64,000 nucleotides of DNA from Phytohabitans kaempferiae. GTDB lineage: Bacteria; Actinomycetota; Actinomycetes; Mycobacteriales; Micromonosporaceae. The DNA lies in the NCBI RefSeq assembly GCF_042433955.1, contig NZ_JBHLUH010000009.1, positions 310,001-374,000 of the forward strand. The letters run 5' to 3'. This document shows, in pieces, positions 1 to 8,078 of this stretch; position 1 is the first letter of the stretch; the number at the start of each line of letters is the position of its first letter. A program made the position numbers and the translations under genes. Below the pieces are notes generated by a model. That model saw only the letters and a program-made list of their open reading frames with translations. It made no database searches and was not told where the DNA came from.

Positions 1-962
1 AACTTGCTGAAGTGGTCCGCGCGCACGTTGTCGTCGTTGAGACCGTGGTAGAGCAGCACGCTGGCGGTCATGTTGGGGACCTTCTTGACGTAGCTGCGCT
101 CGTTCCAGAACGCGGTGTAGTCACCGTGCTCGTCGCCGTCCTCGGCGGCGATCCGGTCCCGCGTCGGCTGGCAGTACGCCCGCCGCTCGGGGTTGGTGAC
201 GACGTTGGCGAGGTAGGCGACGTAGCTGTTGCCCCGGGTGATCACGCCGTTGCTGCGGACGTAGTCGTAGTACTCGGTCGGCCCGCTGATCGGCACCACC
301 GTGGTCAGGCCCTTCACGCCGGTCACGGCCGTCGCCATGGCCAGCGACCCGTCGTACGACTTGCCGATCATGCCGGTCCTGCCGTTGTGCCAGTCGGCGC
401 GGACGACCTCACCGGCGGCGTTCCGGGCGGTGGCCCGGCCGTTGAGCCAGTTGATCGCCTGCTTGGCGCTGAGGTTGTCCTCGTTGGCGTTGGTGGTCGG
501 GCAGCCGGTGGAGTTGCCGGTGCCGACCATGTCGAGCAGGATCACCGCGTAGCCGCGCGGCACGAAGTAGTTGTCGTAGAAGAGCGGCCACCGGTCGAGC
601 AGCCCGTCGCCGTCGAGGTCGGCCTTGCACTCGCCCTCGTTGCCCCGGCAGAGCGTCGAGTAGTACGGGCTGGCGTCCATGATCACGGGGACCTTGAGGC
701 CGTCGAGCGTGGCCCTGGGGCGCATCACGTCGAACGCGATGATGTCGCGCAGCCCGTCCCGGTCACTGTCGAACGTGGAATCGATGAACAGCCGTTCGCG
801 GATCGCGTCCGAGTAGCCGAAGACCGGCTGCGTCACGCCGGCGGAGACGACGATCGCCGGGGCTTGCGCGGCCAGCGCGGGCACCGCGCCGCCCACGACG
901 GCGACCGCCACCACCGGTAGCAGGGCAGCGGCCACGCGGAGCAGCCTGCCGATGCGACTCAT
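1..962 (-). CDS. Secreted CocE/NonD-type X-Pro dipeptidyl-peptidase-like serine hydrolase, partial
   Basis: The frame runs off the left end of the window, so only about 320 N-terminal residues are visible. The start at 962 has GGAGGG just upstream and is followed by a signal peptide (about residues 1-32, ending ALA). The serine-nucleophile motif GKSYDG puts the catalytic Ser at residue 202, in the G-x-S-Y-x-G form of the S15/CocE family. The preceding stretch (DMVGTGNSTG, residues about 145-155) is the usual oxyanion-side loop. It probably cleaves X-Pro dipeptides or related esters outside the cell. It is divergent from an M6-type peptidase across 267 bp, which suggests an exported-peptidase locus. 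The Asp and His of the triad lie outside the window. Confidence 0.85.
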   Translation of the reverse strand, partial: MSRIGRLLRVAAALLPVVAVAVVGGAVPALAAQAPAIVVSAGVTQPVFGYSDAIRERLFIDSTFDSDRDGLRDIIAFDVMRPRATLDGLKVPVIMDASPYYSTLCRGNEGECKADLDGDGLLDRWPLFYDNYFVPRGYAVILLDMVGTGNSTGCPTTNANEDNLSAKQAINWLNGRATARNAAGEVVRADWHNGRTGMIGKSYDGSLAMATAVTGVKGLTTVVPISGPTEYYDYVRSNGVITRGNSYVAYLANVVTNPERRAYCQPTRDRIAAEDGDEHGDYTAFWNERSYVKKVPNMTASVLLYHGLNDDNVRADHFSK

Positions 963-1229
963 GCACCCTCCCAAATGCGCCCCGGGGAGCCGCTCGCGGC
1001 GCGCGCGTCCCGCCGGGGCCCGCAGGACCCGAGGGTGCGTACGTTAGGGCGCCCGGGCCGCCGGCCGCCATACCCAGGCATGGAAATTTACCGACCTCAG
1101 TCAGGTGTCGAAAGGATCGAAGTTGATCTACCGGCAGATGTCCAGTGACGCGCTCGGGCCGGCGCCCATACATTCACGGTCACCTCCGTGGCGGTCCGCG
1201 CGCCGACACCTCCGACGAAGGGCTATGGG

Positions 1230-3263
1230 ATGCACCTTCAACTCACCTGGCGGACGGGGTTGGCGGCGGCGGTCGCGACCGCGCTGGTCGTCTCCGTGGC
1301 CACCGGGCCGGCCCTCGCGGCGCCCGGCAACCCCGCCGGCGGTACGGGCCCCTTCGAGGTGCTCGACCCACAGGCATGGCAGAACCCGGACACGATGACC
1401 TGGAACGACTACCGGCCGGTGCCCAGCAAGAACTGGGCCGATCCCTCGGTGAGCGGGTCGGTGCGCGACTTCAGGATCGCTCTGGTCACGCTCGACTATC
1501 CGGACCAGCCCTTCGTCGTCACGCAGCGGGCCCGCTCGACGGTCTTCGGCAACCCCCAGGCGACCGCCCAGAACATCCCCCGCGACCAGGTGGCGAGGTT
1601 CTACCAGGAGTTCCTCAACACGCCCAACACGCTGAACAAGGGGCACACCCTCCACGAGTACTGGATGCAGGACTCCAATGGCCGGTACGGCGTCGACCTG
1701 GCCGGCTTCGGGCCGTACCAGATGCCCGCCAAGTCCTACCAGTACGGCATCGACAACGGCTTCAACCCCGGCGCCTGCCCCACCGGCGAGCAGTGTGCCC
1801 GCAACATCCGCACCGACGGGCTCGGCGCCTGGCGCGCGGCCGTCGGTGACGAGGTCGCCGACCAGTACGAGCTGGTCTTCATCCTCTCCGCCGGCCAGGA
1901 CGAGTCGTCGACCTGGCAGGAGTTCGGGCAGATGATGTTCCAGACCAAGGAGGACGTGCCGGACGCGTGGGGACCGCCCGACCCGAGCCTGCCCAACTAC
2001 GCGCGCACCAGGTACGTCGAGTGGACCTCCTGGAAGGCCGCCTCGGCGATCTGGCCCAACGCCGGCGGCGGCTCCTCGACCCAGGCGGAGAGCTCCGGCA
2101 TGGGCACGTACGCGCACGAGCTGAGCCACCTGCTGAGCATCGGCGACAACTACAACAACCCGTACGGCGTCCCGCTGCGCCGGGCGTACAGCGGGATTTG
2201 GAGCATGATGTCGCGCGGCACCTTCAACGGTCCGGGCGGCCCGCACACGCGGTGGCAGATCCCGCCGGTCAACGGCGGCGCGATCGGCTCGCTGCACACC
2301 GTGCGCGACAAGGTGAAGATCGGGCTGCTCGGCGAGGAGCACCTGCTGCGGCTCTCCCGCGAGGCGCTCTCGTCGTCGGGGCTCGTGGTCGCCGAGATCA
2401 CCGCGCGGGCGGTCGACGCCGGGCCGAAGGGGCTGACCGGCATCAACATCGCGATGAACCGCGACAACTCGCCGGCCTGTGTCACCAGCGAGGACCCGCT
2501 CTGCGACGGCGGCGGCTACAACAACTACACGGTCGAGGTCGTCGACCGGATGGGCGCCGACTCGTTCGTGCCGGACAGCGGCGTGCTGATCAGCAAGACC
2601 AAGAACGCGGACAGCGCGCCCTTCGTGTGGGTCATCGACGCGAACCCGCAGGACATCGACATGATCGACTTCTACCGGCCGGATGGCACGCCGCAGAAGA
2701 TCACGATGGGCGACTACCGGCAGCTCTCCGACGCGCTCTTCCACGCCGGTACGCGCTCCGGCAGCGAGTACGAGTACGTCGACGCGGCCAACCGCCTGCA
2801 CTTCTACGTGCTCGACCTCAAGCGCGACGCGGACGGCATCCTGTCGTACAAGGTGGCGGTCCGGTCGCTGGACGGCACCGGCGGCCCGAGCACGCACGGA
2901 GTCGACCTGGGCCAGGGCTTCGTCAGCACCGGCACCAAGCCCACCAACAAGGGCGTCACCTGCACCTTCACGCTGACCAACACCGGCGCCTACTCGGCCG
3001 GCGGCCAGCAGCATCCGGAGAACGTCTCCGCGTACCTCAAGTCGGACGTGTACCGCCTCACCGCCGACGTGGCCGGGATCGGCTGGCGGGTCGAGGTGCC
3101 CAACGCGCTGGCCTCGGTCGGGTTCGGCAAGAGTACGAAGGTCAAGGTCTCGGTCGGCGCCACCGCGAACGCGGCGCCCTCCGGCTTCGTGAAGCTGACC
3201 GCCACCTCGGTGAGCGACCCGAGCAAGACGGTCACCAGCCCCTGCCGCGTCGACAAGGACTGA
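1230..3263 (+). CDS. Secreted M6-family (immune inhibitor A-like) zinc metalloprotease
   Basis: 677 residues. I chose ATG 1230 over the in-frame start at 1188 because it begins directly with a signal peptide (MHLQLTWRTG, hydrophobic core, cleavage after ALA). The zinc site is HELSH at residues 296-300 (Glu297 catalytic). It is followed by IWSMMSRGTFNGPGG, the Met-containing turn seen in M6 peptidases. The C-terminal 110 residues or so look like an NEW3-type immunoglobulin-like domain (GVTCTFTLTNTG, then VSVGATANAAPSG). It is probably an extracellular endopeptidase. Two small lipoprotein genes follow in the same direction, the first only 6 bp after the stop. Confidence 0.85.
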   Translation: MHLQLTWRTGLAAAVATALVVSVATGPALAAPGNPAGGTGPFEVLDPQAWQNPDTMTWNDYRPVPSKNWADPSVSGSVRDFRIALVTLDYPDQPFVVTQRARSTVFGNPQATAQNIPRDQVARFYQEFLNTPNTLNKGHTLHEYWMQDSNGRYGVDLAGFGPYQMPAKSYQYGIDNGFNPGACPTGEQCARNIRTDGLGAWRAAVGDEVADQYELVFILSAGQDESSTWQEFGQMMFQTKEDVPDAWGPPDPSLPNYARTRYVEWTSWKAASAIWPNAGGGSSTQAESSGMGTYAHELSHLLSIGDNYNNPYGVPLRRAYSGIWSMMSRGTFNGPGGPHTRWQIPPVNGGAIGSLHTVRDKVKIGLLGEEHLLRLSREALSSSGLVVAEITARAVDAGPKGLTGINIAMNRDNSPACVTSEDPLCDGGGYNNYTVEVVDRMGADSFVPDSGVLISKTKNADSAPFVWVIDANPQDIDMIDFYRPDGTPQKITMGDYRQLSDALFHAGTRSGSEYEYVDAANRLHFYVLDLKRDADGILSYKVAVRSLDGTGGPSTHGVDLGQGFVSTGTKPTNKGVTCTFTLTNTGAYSAGGQQHPENVSAYLKSDVYRLTADVAGIGWRVEVPNALASVGFGKSTKVKVSVGATANAAPSGFVKLTATSVSDPSKTVTSPCRVDKD

Positions 3264-3269
3264 CCCGCG

Positions 3270-3695
3270 ATGCGGCGACCCATCGGGCGCGCCGCGGCGG
3301 TCGTCGCCGCGGCGCTCCTCGGGGGCGGCCTGAACGGCTGCGGTGACGAGGCCGCCGAGGCGAGGACGGTCCGCGTGCTGGTGCGTGACATCAACATCCG
3401 CGAGGAGGGCGTCGACTGCGCCGGCACCGGGGCGTACACGTTCTTCCACAACCGGGCGCCATTTCGCGTGCTCGACGGCGACGGGGAGACGCTGACCGGC
3501 GGCCGCCTCCCGCCCGGCAAGGCGGTCCGCACCTTCGAGGAGGATCTCGAGGTCGAGCGGATCCCCACGTACTGCGAGTTCGCGGTGCCGGTCGCGGTGC
3601 CCAAGCGGGCGGGGTACAGCCTGGTCGTCGACGACCGCGCGCCGATCCCGCTCACCGCGGACGCCGACTCGCTGGTGGCGGTGGTGCCGTCATGA
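3270..3695 (+). CDS. Small lipoprotein of unknown function
   Basis: 141 residues. An Arg-rich N-terminus and hydrophobic stretch lead to LNGC, a plausible lipobox with Cys at residue 24, so a membrane-anchored extracytoplasmic protein is expected. The mature part contains a few more Cys residues (GVDCAGTG, TYCEF) that could form a disulfide. I recognise no domain. It starts 6 bp after the M6 protease stop and ends in an ATGA overlap with the thioredoxin-like lipoprotein gene, so the three genes are probably co-transcribed. The disulfide-type partner downstream fits a Cys-containing exported protein. Confidence 0.65.
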   Translation: MRRPIGRAAAVVAAALLGGGLNGCGDEAAEARTVRVLVRDINIREEGVDCAGTGAYTFFHNRAPFRVLDGDGETLTGGRLPPGKAVRTFEEDLEVERIPTYCEFAVPVAVPKRAGYSLVVDDRAPIPLTADADSLVAVVPS

Positions 3696-4246
3696 GGCTG
3701 GCCGCGACGGCGCTCGCTGTGGTGCTCGCCCTGACCGGCTGCGGCGGCGAGGCGGTCAAGCCGGCTGGGGGCGCCGAGGCCCTGCCCGGGCCGGTGCCGG
3801 CTGGGCTCGCGCCGCGCCCCGCCCCGCCGGACGCGCCCGGCGCGCCCGCGTTCACCGGCGCGCTGACCGACGGGACCAGCCTCGCCGCCGCCGACCTGTG
3901 GGCACAGCGCCCGGTCGTGCTCCTCTTCCTCACGTCCTGGTGCACGGTCTGCGCCGAACGCCAGGACGCGCTCAGTGAACTGGCCCGCGCGTACCGCGAC
4001 CGGGTCGTCTTCGTCGGCGTGGCCAACGACGACGAGCCGGCGGAGCTGGACGCGTACCTGCGCGCGCACCGGGCCGAGTTTCCGGTGGTGGTCGACGCGG
4101 ACGGCACGATCTCCCGGTCGTACGCCGTCCGCGAGCCCGCCGCCGTCGTGATCGTCGCCAAGGGCGGCGCGCTGCTGCGCGGCTGGCCCGGCGGGCTCGA
4201 CGCGTCCACTCTGGACGCCCGGCTCCGCGAACTTGTCCTGGGATGA
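3692..4246 (+). CDS. TlpA/ResA-like thioredoxin-fold lipoprotein
   Basis: 184 residues. The lipobox LTGC follows a short hydrophobic signal, so the protein should sit on the outer face of the membrane. The thioredoxin-fold part carries FLTSWCTVCAERQ, a CxxC redox site, and a later cis-Pro region (REPAAVVIV). This pattern is that of TlpA/ResA thiol-disulfide oxidoreductases, which reduce or shuffle disulfides in exported proteins. The start overlaps the upstream lipoprotein stop (ATGA). The gene that would normally follow in such an operon, such as a CcdA-type electron donor, is absent; only an orphan start is found there. Confidence 0.82.
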   Translation: MRLAATALAVVLALTGCGGEAVKPAGGAEALPGPVPAGLAPRPAPPDAPGAPAFTGALTDGTSLAAADLWAQRPVVLLFLTSWCTVCAERQDALSELARAYRDRVVFVGVANDDEPAELDAYLRAHRAEFPVVVDADGTISRSYAVREPAAVVIVAKGGALLRGWPGGLDASTLDARLRELVLG

Positions 4247-4255
4247 GGTGAAGCG

Positions 4256-4309
4256 ATGCGAACAGTGATCGCGGCGCTGGCGGGGGTTCTCCTCGGCCGC
4301 CCCAGGCGC
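4256..4309 (+). pseudogene. Orphan gene start (truncated 5' remnant)
   Basis: Nine bases after the TlpA-like stop, a GAGGTGAAGCG ribosome-binding region precedes an ATG. About 18 codons reading MRTVIAALAGVLLG and on look like the beginning of a membrane or exported protein. The frame then runs into the 3' end of the oppositely oriented PucR gene, where it continues only as an antisense frame. The most likely reading is that the third gene of this operon was lost by a deletion ending at about 4310. The fragment is too short to name. Confidence 0.35.
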
Positions 4310-5542
4310 TCAGGAGCCCGGGCCGTACTGGCCGCTGAGCCGGGCGAGCTTGAGCGCCAGGTGCAGGCAGAGCCGCTCGTTGCCGTCCTTCAGGTCGGTC
4401 TCGGCGAGCTGCTCGACGCGGTGCAGGCGGTAGTAGAGCGTGGTGCGGTGCAGCCGCAGGCGCTCGGCCGTCGCGTGCGCGTTGCCGGCCAGGTCGAGGT
4501 ATGCCTCCAACGTCTCCAGCAGCGCCTGGTTGGCCTCGTCGCCGAGCAGCCGGTGCAGCCCGGGGTGGACGCCGGCCACGTCGAGGTGACGACCGTCCAT
4601 CTGCGACAGCGTGCGGTAGACGCCGAGGTCGGCCCAGGCGACGATGCGCCCCAGCCCGGCCAGCCGCACCCCCACGCGGACCGACTGGAGCGCCTCGTCG
4701 TACGAGTGCACGGCGTCCGCCAGCCGGGGCCGGGGCGCGCCGACGCCGACCACGACCCGGGCCACCGAGGCGAGGTTGCGGATCGCGGCCTCCAGCGCCT
4801 CGCTCAGGTATCCGGCGGCCGCCTCGGCGGACGGGCGGCCGGCGACCTGCCCGCCCCGGATCAGCAGTACGCCCTGGTCGTGGCGGAGCAGGTGGAGCGC
4901 CTCGTGCACGCCGATCCACCGCCGGGTCGCGACGAGCACCTGCTCCAGTGCGATCCAGGCGACCTCGTCGAGCACCTGCCCGCGGGCCGGTACGAGCTGG
5001 GCCACCACCGCGGTAGCCGGGCCGTCGAAGGTCACCACACCGTCGGCGAGTAAGGAGCGGGCCACCTCGTCGCGCGTCTCCGGATTGTCCGCCAGCAGCG
5101 TGCGGGCCGCCTCCGCCTCGCGCTGGGAGGCCAGCTCGCCGAGCAGGTTCTCCCGGTAGAGGGCGAACGACAGGTCACCGGTCGCCCGGGTCACCACGTC
5201 GATGTCCGCGTCGCTCATGCCGCCCTCGACGTCGATGAACCACACGAACCCGAGCAGCAGGTCACGGTGGACGATCGGCACGCAGAGCCGGGGCAGCAGG
5301 TCGAGCTCGGGGCAGGCCGGCGTGCGCACCGGCGCGCGGGCCTTCATGATGCCGATGTCGCGAAACCAGGAGATGACCTCGGGCGTGGTGTGCCGGCGCA
5401 GGATCGAGGTGCGGCGGACGTCGTCCATCGTGCCGGTGTGCTCGCTGTAGACGACCACACGGTGCCGCCGATCCTCGATCAGCGCCGGCCGGCCCACGCG
5501 TGCCGCCATCGTGTCGACGATGCGTTGCAGCTCCAGATTCAT
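4310..5542 (-). CDS. PucR/CdaR-family transcriptional regulator
   Basis: 410 residues. The N-terminal half looks like a GAF-type sensor module (MDDVRRTSILRRHTTPE, then CVPIVHRDLLLGFVWFID). The middle matches the CdaR GGDEF-like region. The C-terminus is the PucR helix-turn-helix, ATAERLRLHRTTLYYRLHRV, residues about 358-377. Such proteins usually activate catabolic genes in response to small molecules. No obvious target sits beside it: the orphan operon remnant lies at its 3' side and a long non-coding stretch upstream. Confidence 0.85.
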   Translation of the reverse strand: MNLELQRIVDTMAARVGRPALIEDRRHRVVVYSEHTGTMDDVRRTSILRRHTTPEVISWFRDIGIMKARAPVRTPACPELDLLPRLCVPIVHRDLLLGFVWFIDVEGGMSDADIDVVTRATGDLSFALYRENLLGELASQREAEAARTLLADNPETRDEVARSLLADGVVTFDGPATAVVAQLVPARGQVLDEVAWIALEQVLVATRRWIGVHEALHLLRHDQGVLLIRGGQVAGRPSAEAAAGYLSEALEAAIRNLASVARVVVGVGAPRPRLADAVHSYDEALQSVRVGVRLAGLGRIVAWADLGVYRTLSQMDGRHLDVAGVHPGLHRLLGDEANQALLETLEAYLDLAGNAHATAERLRLHRTTLYYRLHRVEQLAETDLKDGNERLCLHLALKLARLSGQYGPGS

Positions 5543-5701
5543 GCCGCTCCCGACGCGCTCGTGGCCCGCTGCGCGGCCCGGACGCCCGGTCAGGCACCGA
5601 CCCCGCCGGTCCTTACCATCGACGCCTTCCGCCGCCCGCGCAAGGGCTCCGAGGACTCACCTCAGTCACAGTCGTGGATGCCCCACGATTTCAGGATTCG
5701 A

Positions 5702-5760
5702 GCTACCGCGACGCCCGTCGCGGTCCAGACCGCCGCTCCCGCGGCCGCACCCTCCGCGCT
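5702..5760 (-). repeat. 59-bp dispersed repeat, copy A
   Basis: This block matches 53066-53124 in the same orientation with 6 mismatches in 59 and no gaps, 5 of them transitions. Read on the minus strand, both copies encode a similar short peptide: here EGAAAGAAVWTATGVAVA, there EGEAAGAAVWITTGIAVA. Neither has a clear start codon. It may be a mobile intergenic repeat or two fossils of the same small gene. Confidence 0.6.
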
Positions 5761-5934
5761 CCCACAACCTCCCCCCTTGGCGGGCGTGACCGGCAGCGGG
5801 CGTCCGACCGCCCACCGGGCAGTCAGCCCCTGGATCGAGACGCGTCGGGCTAGCAGCAGATGCCCGTGGAGCGTGGCCCTGCTCCCGGGATGAGGTGGTC
5901 GCGAGGGCTGGGCCGCGTTCGGACCTGGAGTCGT

Positions 5935-5997
5935 GTGTTGGAGAAGCTGTCGAGCTGGGCGCACCGACGCGCCCAACCCGGACGGACGCCGGATGCG
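5935..5997 (+). repeat. 63-bp inverted repeat flanking the sigma operon, left arm
   Basis: The reverse complement of this block is found at 7901-7963 with 4 mismatches in 63, all transitions, and no gaps. Its centre is a near-palindrome (GGGCGCACCGACGCGCCC). The two arms enclose the sigma factor and its partner. Confidence 0.75.
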
Positions 5998-6278
5998 CGG
6001 CGTGCGTGCCGGGTCCGCTGGGCCAGCCGGCGCCGGACCCGGCAGGTCCGCGGGCAAATGTCGGGGACATAGCCCCTTCGAGGCCACCGCAAGCGGCAAA
6101 GTCCCTGACAAAAGCCCCCTTTGCGCGGGGCGACCAGAGGTCCGTCCGTGGCGATCGGGGCATGGCCCAAGAATTGGTCGATCACGTGGGGTGTACACGC
6201 CGGGTCGGGACATCGGGCTGGACCGAGCAACGGAAACGCCATGCAGCTTCGTGTTAGAGGCGAGGCGAGGAGGGTCGG

Positions 6279-6770
6279 TTGACATTCGAGGAGTACGTCG
6301 CGGCTCGGCTGCCGGCGCTTCTTCGGCAGGCGACGGCGTTGGCCGGTGATCCGCACGTGGCCGAGGACGTCGTGCAGGACGTGTTGATCAAAGCGCAAGC
6401 GCGCTGGAAACAGATCCGCGGGGTCGACGTGCCGGACGCGTACCTGCGCAAGATGATCGTGAACGAGCTGCTGTCCGCCCGGCGCCGGGTGGCCGCCGCC
6501 CTGCGCCGCGAGCGCGCCCAGCCGCCCGCGCCCGTCCTGGATGGCGCCGACGTGGTCGTGGTGCAACGCGCCGCGATCCTCCAGATGATCCGTACCCTTC
6601 CCGCCCGTCAGCGCATCGTGATCGCTCTGCGCTACTTCGAGGACATGGCCGACGGCGACATCGCCGCGCTGCTGGACTGCACCGAGGGGACGGTACGCAG
6701 TCAGGCGTCGCGCGCGCTGGCCAAGCTCCGCGGGATCGCCGCGACGCAGCCGCCACAGGAGGAAGAATGA
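6279..6770 (+). CDS. SigE-family ECF RNA polymerase sigma factor
   Basis: 163 residues, the normal size for SigE-family ECF factors of actinobacteria. Region 2 is visible as HVAEDVVQDVLIKAQARW (residues about 27-45) and region 4 as ILQMIRTLPARQRIVIALRY followed by the helix-turn-helix CTEGTVRSQASRALAKL. The start is TTG 6279, giving MTFEEYV, a typical beginning for this group, with AGGAGGG 5-11 bases upstream. The stop overlaps the next gene by ATGA, so a membrane-anchored partner is co-translated. Controlled stimulus and regulon cannot be read from the sequence. Confidence 0.88.
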   Translation: MTFEEYVAARLPALLRQATALAGDPHVAEDVVQDVLIKAQARWKQIRGVDVPDAYLRKMIVNELLSARRRVAAALRRERAQPPAPVLDGADVVVVQRAAILQMIRTLPARQRIVIALRYFEDMADGDIAALLDCTEGTVRSQASRALAKLRGIAATQPPQEEE

Positions 6771-7795
6771 TCGACAGCGAAGCCATCCGTACTGCCTTCG
6801 CCGCCCTGGCCGACCAGGCACCGCCACCGGACCGGATCCGGGCGGCGCTCGCCGCCCGCGTCCGTCAGCACCACCGGCGCCGGCTCGTGCTGCGGCTGGC
6901 CGGCGCCGGCGTGGTCGCGGCCTCCACCGGCGTCGCGACAGCAGGCGTGTGGCGAGCCACCCGCCCGTCCGGGCCTGGGTTCCCCGTGCTCGACGGCGGA
7001 CCCGGCGGCGGCTGGCTTGACGTCCCACTCCAGTACCGGCCGGCGTGGCTGCCCCAGCGGTACGGCGAGAGCGCACGCACGGTCGTCGTCGACGGGGAAC
7101 GGGCTCCCGTCATTTCCCGGGACTGGCAACCAGGGCCGGCTGAACAGCCGATCTCGCTGCTGGTCGGCTGGCATCCGTCGCTCGACGCGGACCGCCCTGG
7201 TGGAACGCCGGAAAACGTCGAGGTCAACGGCGCACCGGGTGAGCTTGTCCAGGTGGACGCCGACCGGTTCGCCACCTACGTCACCTGGCGGGCCCCCGGC
7301 CAGCCCCAACTGATGGTGAGTGTCCTGACGGACGACGGTGCCGACGCCCAGCGGGACCTGGCCATGCGGGTCGCGCGGTCGGTGCGGCCCGATCCGGGAC
7401 GCATCGGGGTCGGCCCCCGCTTCGGCTGGCGTCCGGCGGATATGGCGACCACGCCGTGGCGGCTGCGTCACGGTTTCCAGGACACGGACTGGGTCCAGGA
7501 TGTTGTGGTCAACGGCACCGGCGGGCGGCAGCTCCTCATCAGCATCGGCGCCGGCGCCGCCACCAAATTCGAGAACACGACCGTCGCCACCGAGCCGATC
7601 CGGATCCGCGAGTGGAAGGGCTGGCGAATTCCGGAGATGAATCAGCTCTTCCTGACCCTGCCCGCCGGCGTCGAGGTGTTCGCGCAGCTCGACAGTGGGC
7701 CCGCGGGCGAGCAGACCATGTCCGCGTTGACCCGCGTCGTGGAGGAGTTCGACTTCGGACCATGGCCGGACATGAGCTGGGTCGGCAACCGGTGA
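6767..7795 (+). CDS. Single-pass membrane protein, putative anti-sigma partner
   Basis: 342 residues. A basic cytoplasmic N-terminus of about 40 residues (ALAARVRQHHRRR) precedes one membrane segment (LVLRLAGAGVVAASTGVATA, about residues 43-62) and a large extracytoplasmic domain with no motif I recognise. The topology and the ATGA overlap with the ECF sigma gene are what is expected of an anti-sigma or sensor partner. No zinc-binding HxxxCxxC anti-sigma motif is present, so the role is inferred from position and topology only. Confidence 0.6.
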   Translation: MIDSEAIRTAFAALADQAPPPDRIRAALAARVRQHHRRRLVLRLAGAGVVAASTGVATAGVWRATRPSGPGFPVLDGGPGGGWLDVPLQYRPAWLPQRYGESARTVVVDGERAPVISRDWQPGPAEQPISLLVGWHPSLDADRPGGTPENVEVNGAPGELVQVDADRFATYVTWRAPGQPQLMVSVLTDDGADAQRDLAMRVARSVRPDPGRIGVGPRFGWRPADMATTPWRLRHGFQDTDWVQDVVVNGTGGRQLLISIGAGAATKFENTTVATEPIRIREWKGWRIPEMNQLFLTLPAGVEVFAQLDSGPAGEQTMSALTRVVEEFDFGPWPDMSWVGNR

Positions 7796-7900
7796 GCCGC
7801 CCACCGAGATCGATCAGCGCCGGCGGCCTCGACCACTCCTGAACCCGCGTCCCGGTCGGCAGCGCCAGCTCGCAGTCCGCGCGATCCACCCCACGACCCA

Positions 7901-7963
7901 CGCATCCGGCGTCCGTCCAGGTTGGGCGCACCGGTGCGCCCAGCTCGACAGCTTCTCCAGCAC
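7901..7963 (-). repeat. 63-bp inverted repeat flanking the sigma operon, right arm
   Basis: This is the partner of 5935-5997 in opposite orientation. It contains a perfect 20-bp palindrome, TGGGCGCACCGGTGCGCCCA, at 7923-7942, which could form a cruciform or an RNA hairpin. It lies about 105 bp after the anti-sigma-like stop, in a 283-bp spacer with no other gene. Confidence 0.75.
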
Positions 7964-8078
7964 ACCGACCTGACGCCCCAAGCCGGGACCCGGAGCCGCC
8001 GGTGCGGGGGCGCCGCGGGCGCGGCGGCGGCCGCAAATTCCGTCGAGGATCGCGGCGGCATGGCCTACCTTGAGCGGC

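Larger units (their letters stand above)
5543..6278. other. 736-bp non-coding stretch with two dispersed repeats
   Basis: No convincing gene is seen between the divergent PucR and sigma-factor genes; the open frames here lack ribosome-binding sites and recognisable domains. It holds one copy of a 59-bp dispersed repeat (5702-5760) and one arm of a 63-bp inverted repeat (5935-5997). The promoter of the sigma-factor operon must lie within about 6080-6265, where base composition falls, but I could not assign -35/-10 elements with confidence. Confidence 0.6.

Noticed and set aside
1128..3449. Long minus-strand open frame of over 770 codons opposite the M6 protease
   Set aside because: It is the antisense shadow common in very GC-rich DNA. 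It lacks domains, has biased composition and shares the region with a well-supported protease gene.
5662..6285. Minus-strand 207-codon frame upstream of the sigma gene
   Set aside because: No recognisable domain and the repeats lie within it in different frames; better explained as non-coding with a repeat.
5935..7963. Composite transposon around the sigma operon
   Set aside because: No transposase and no target duplication seen at the ends, so the inverted repeat is reported as a repeat only.
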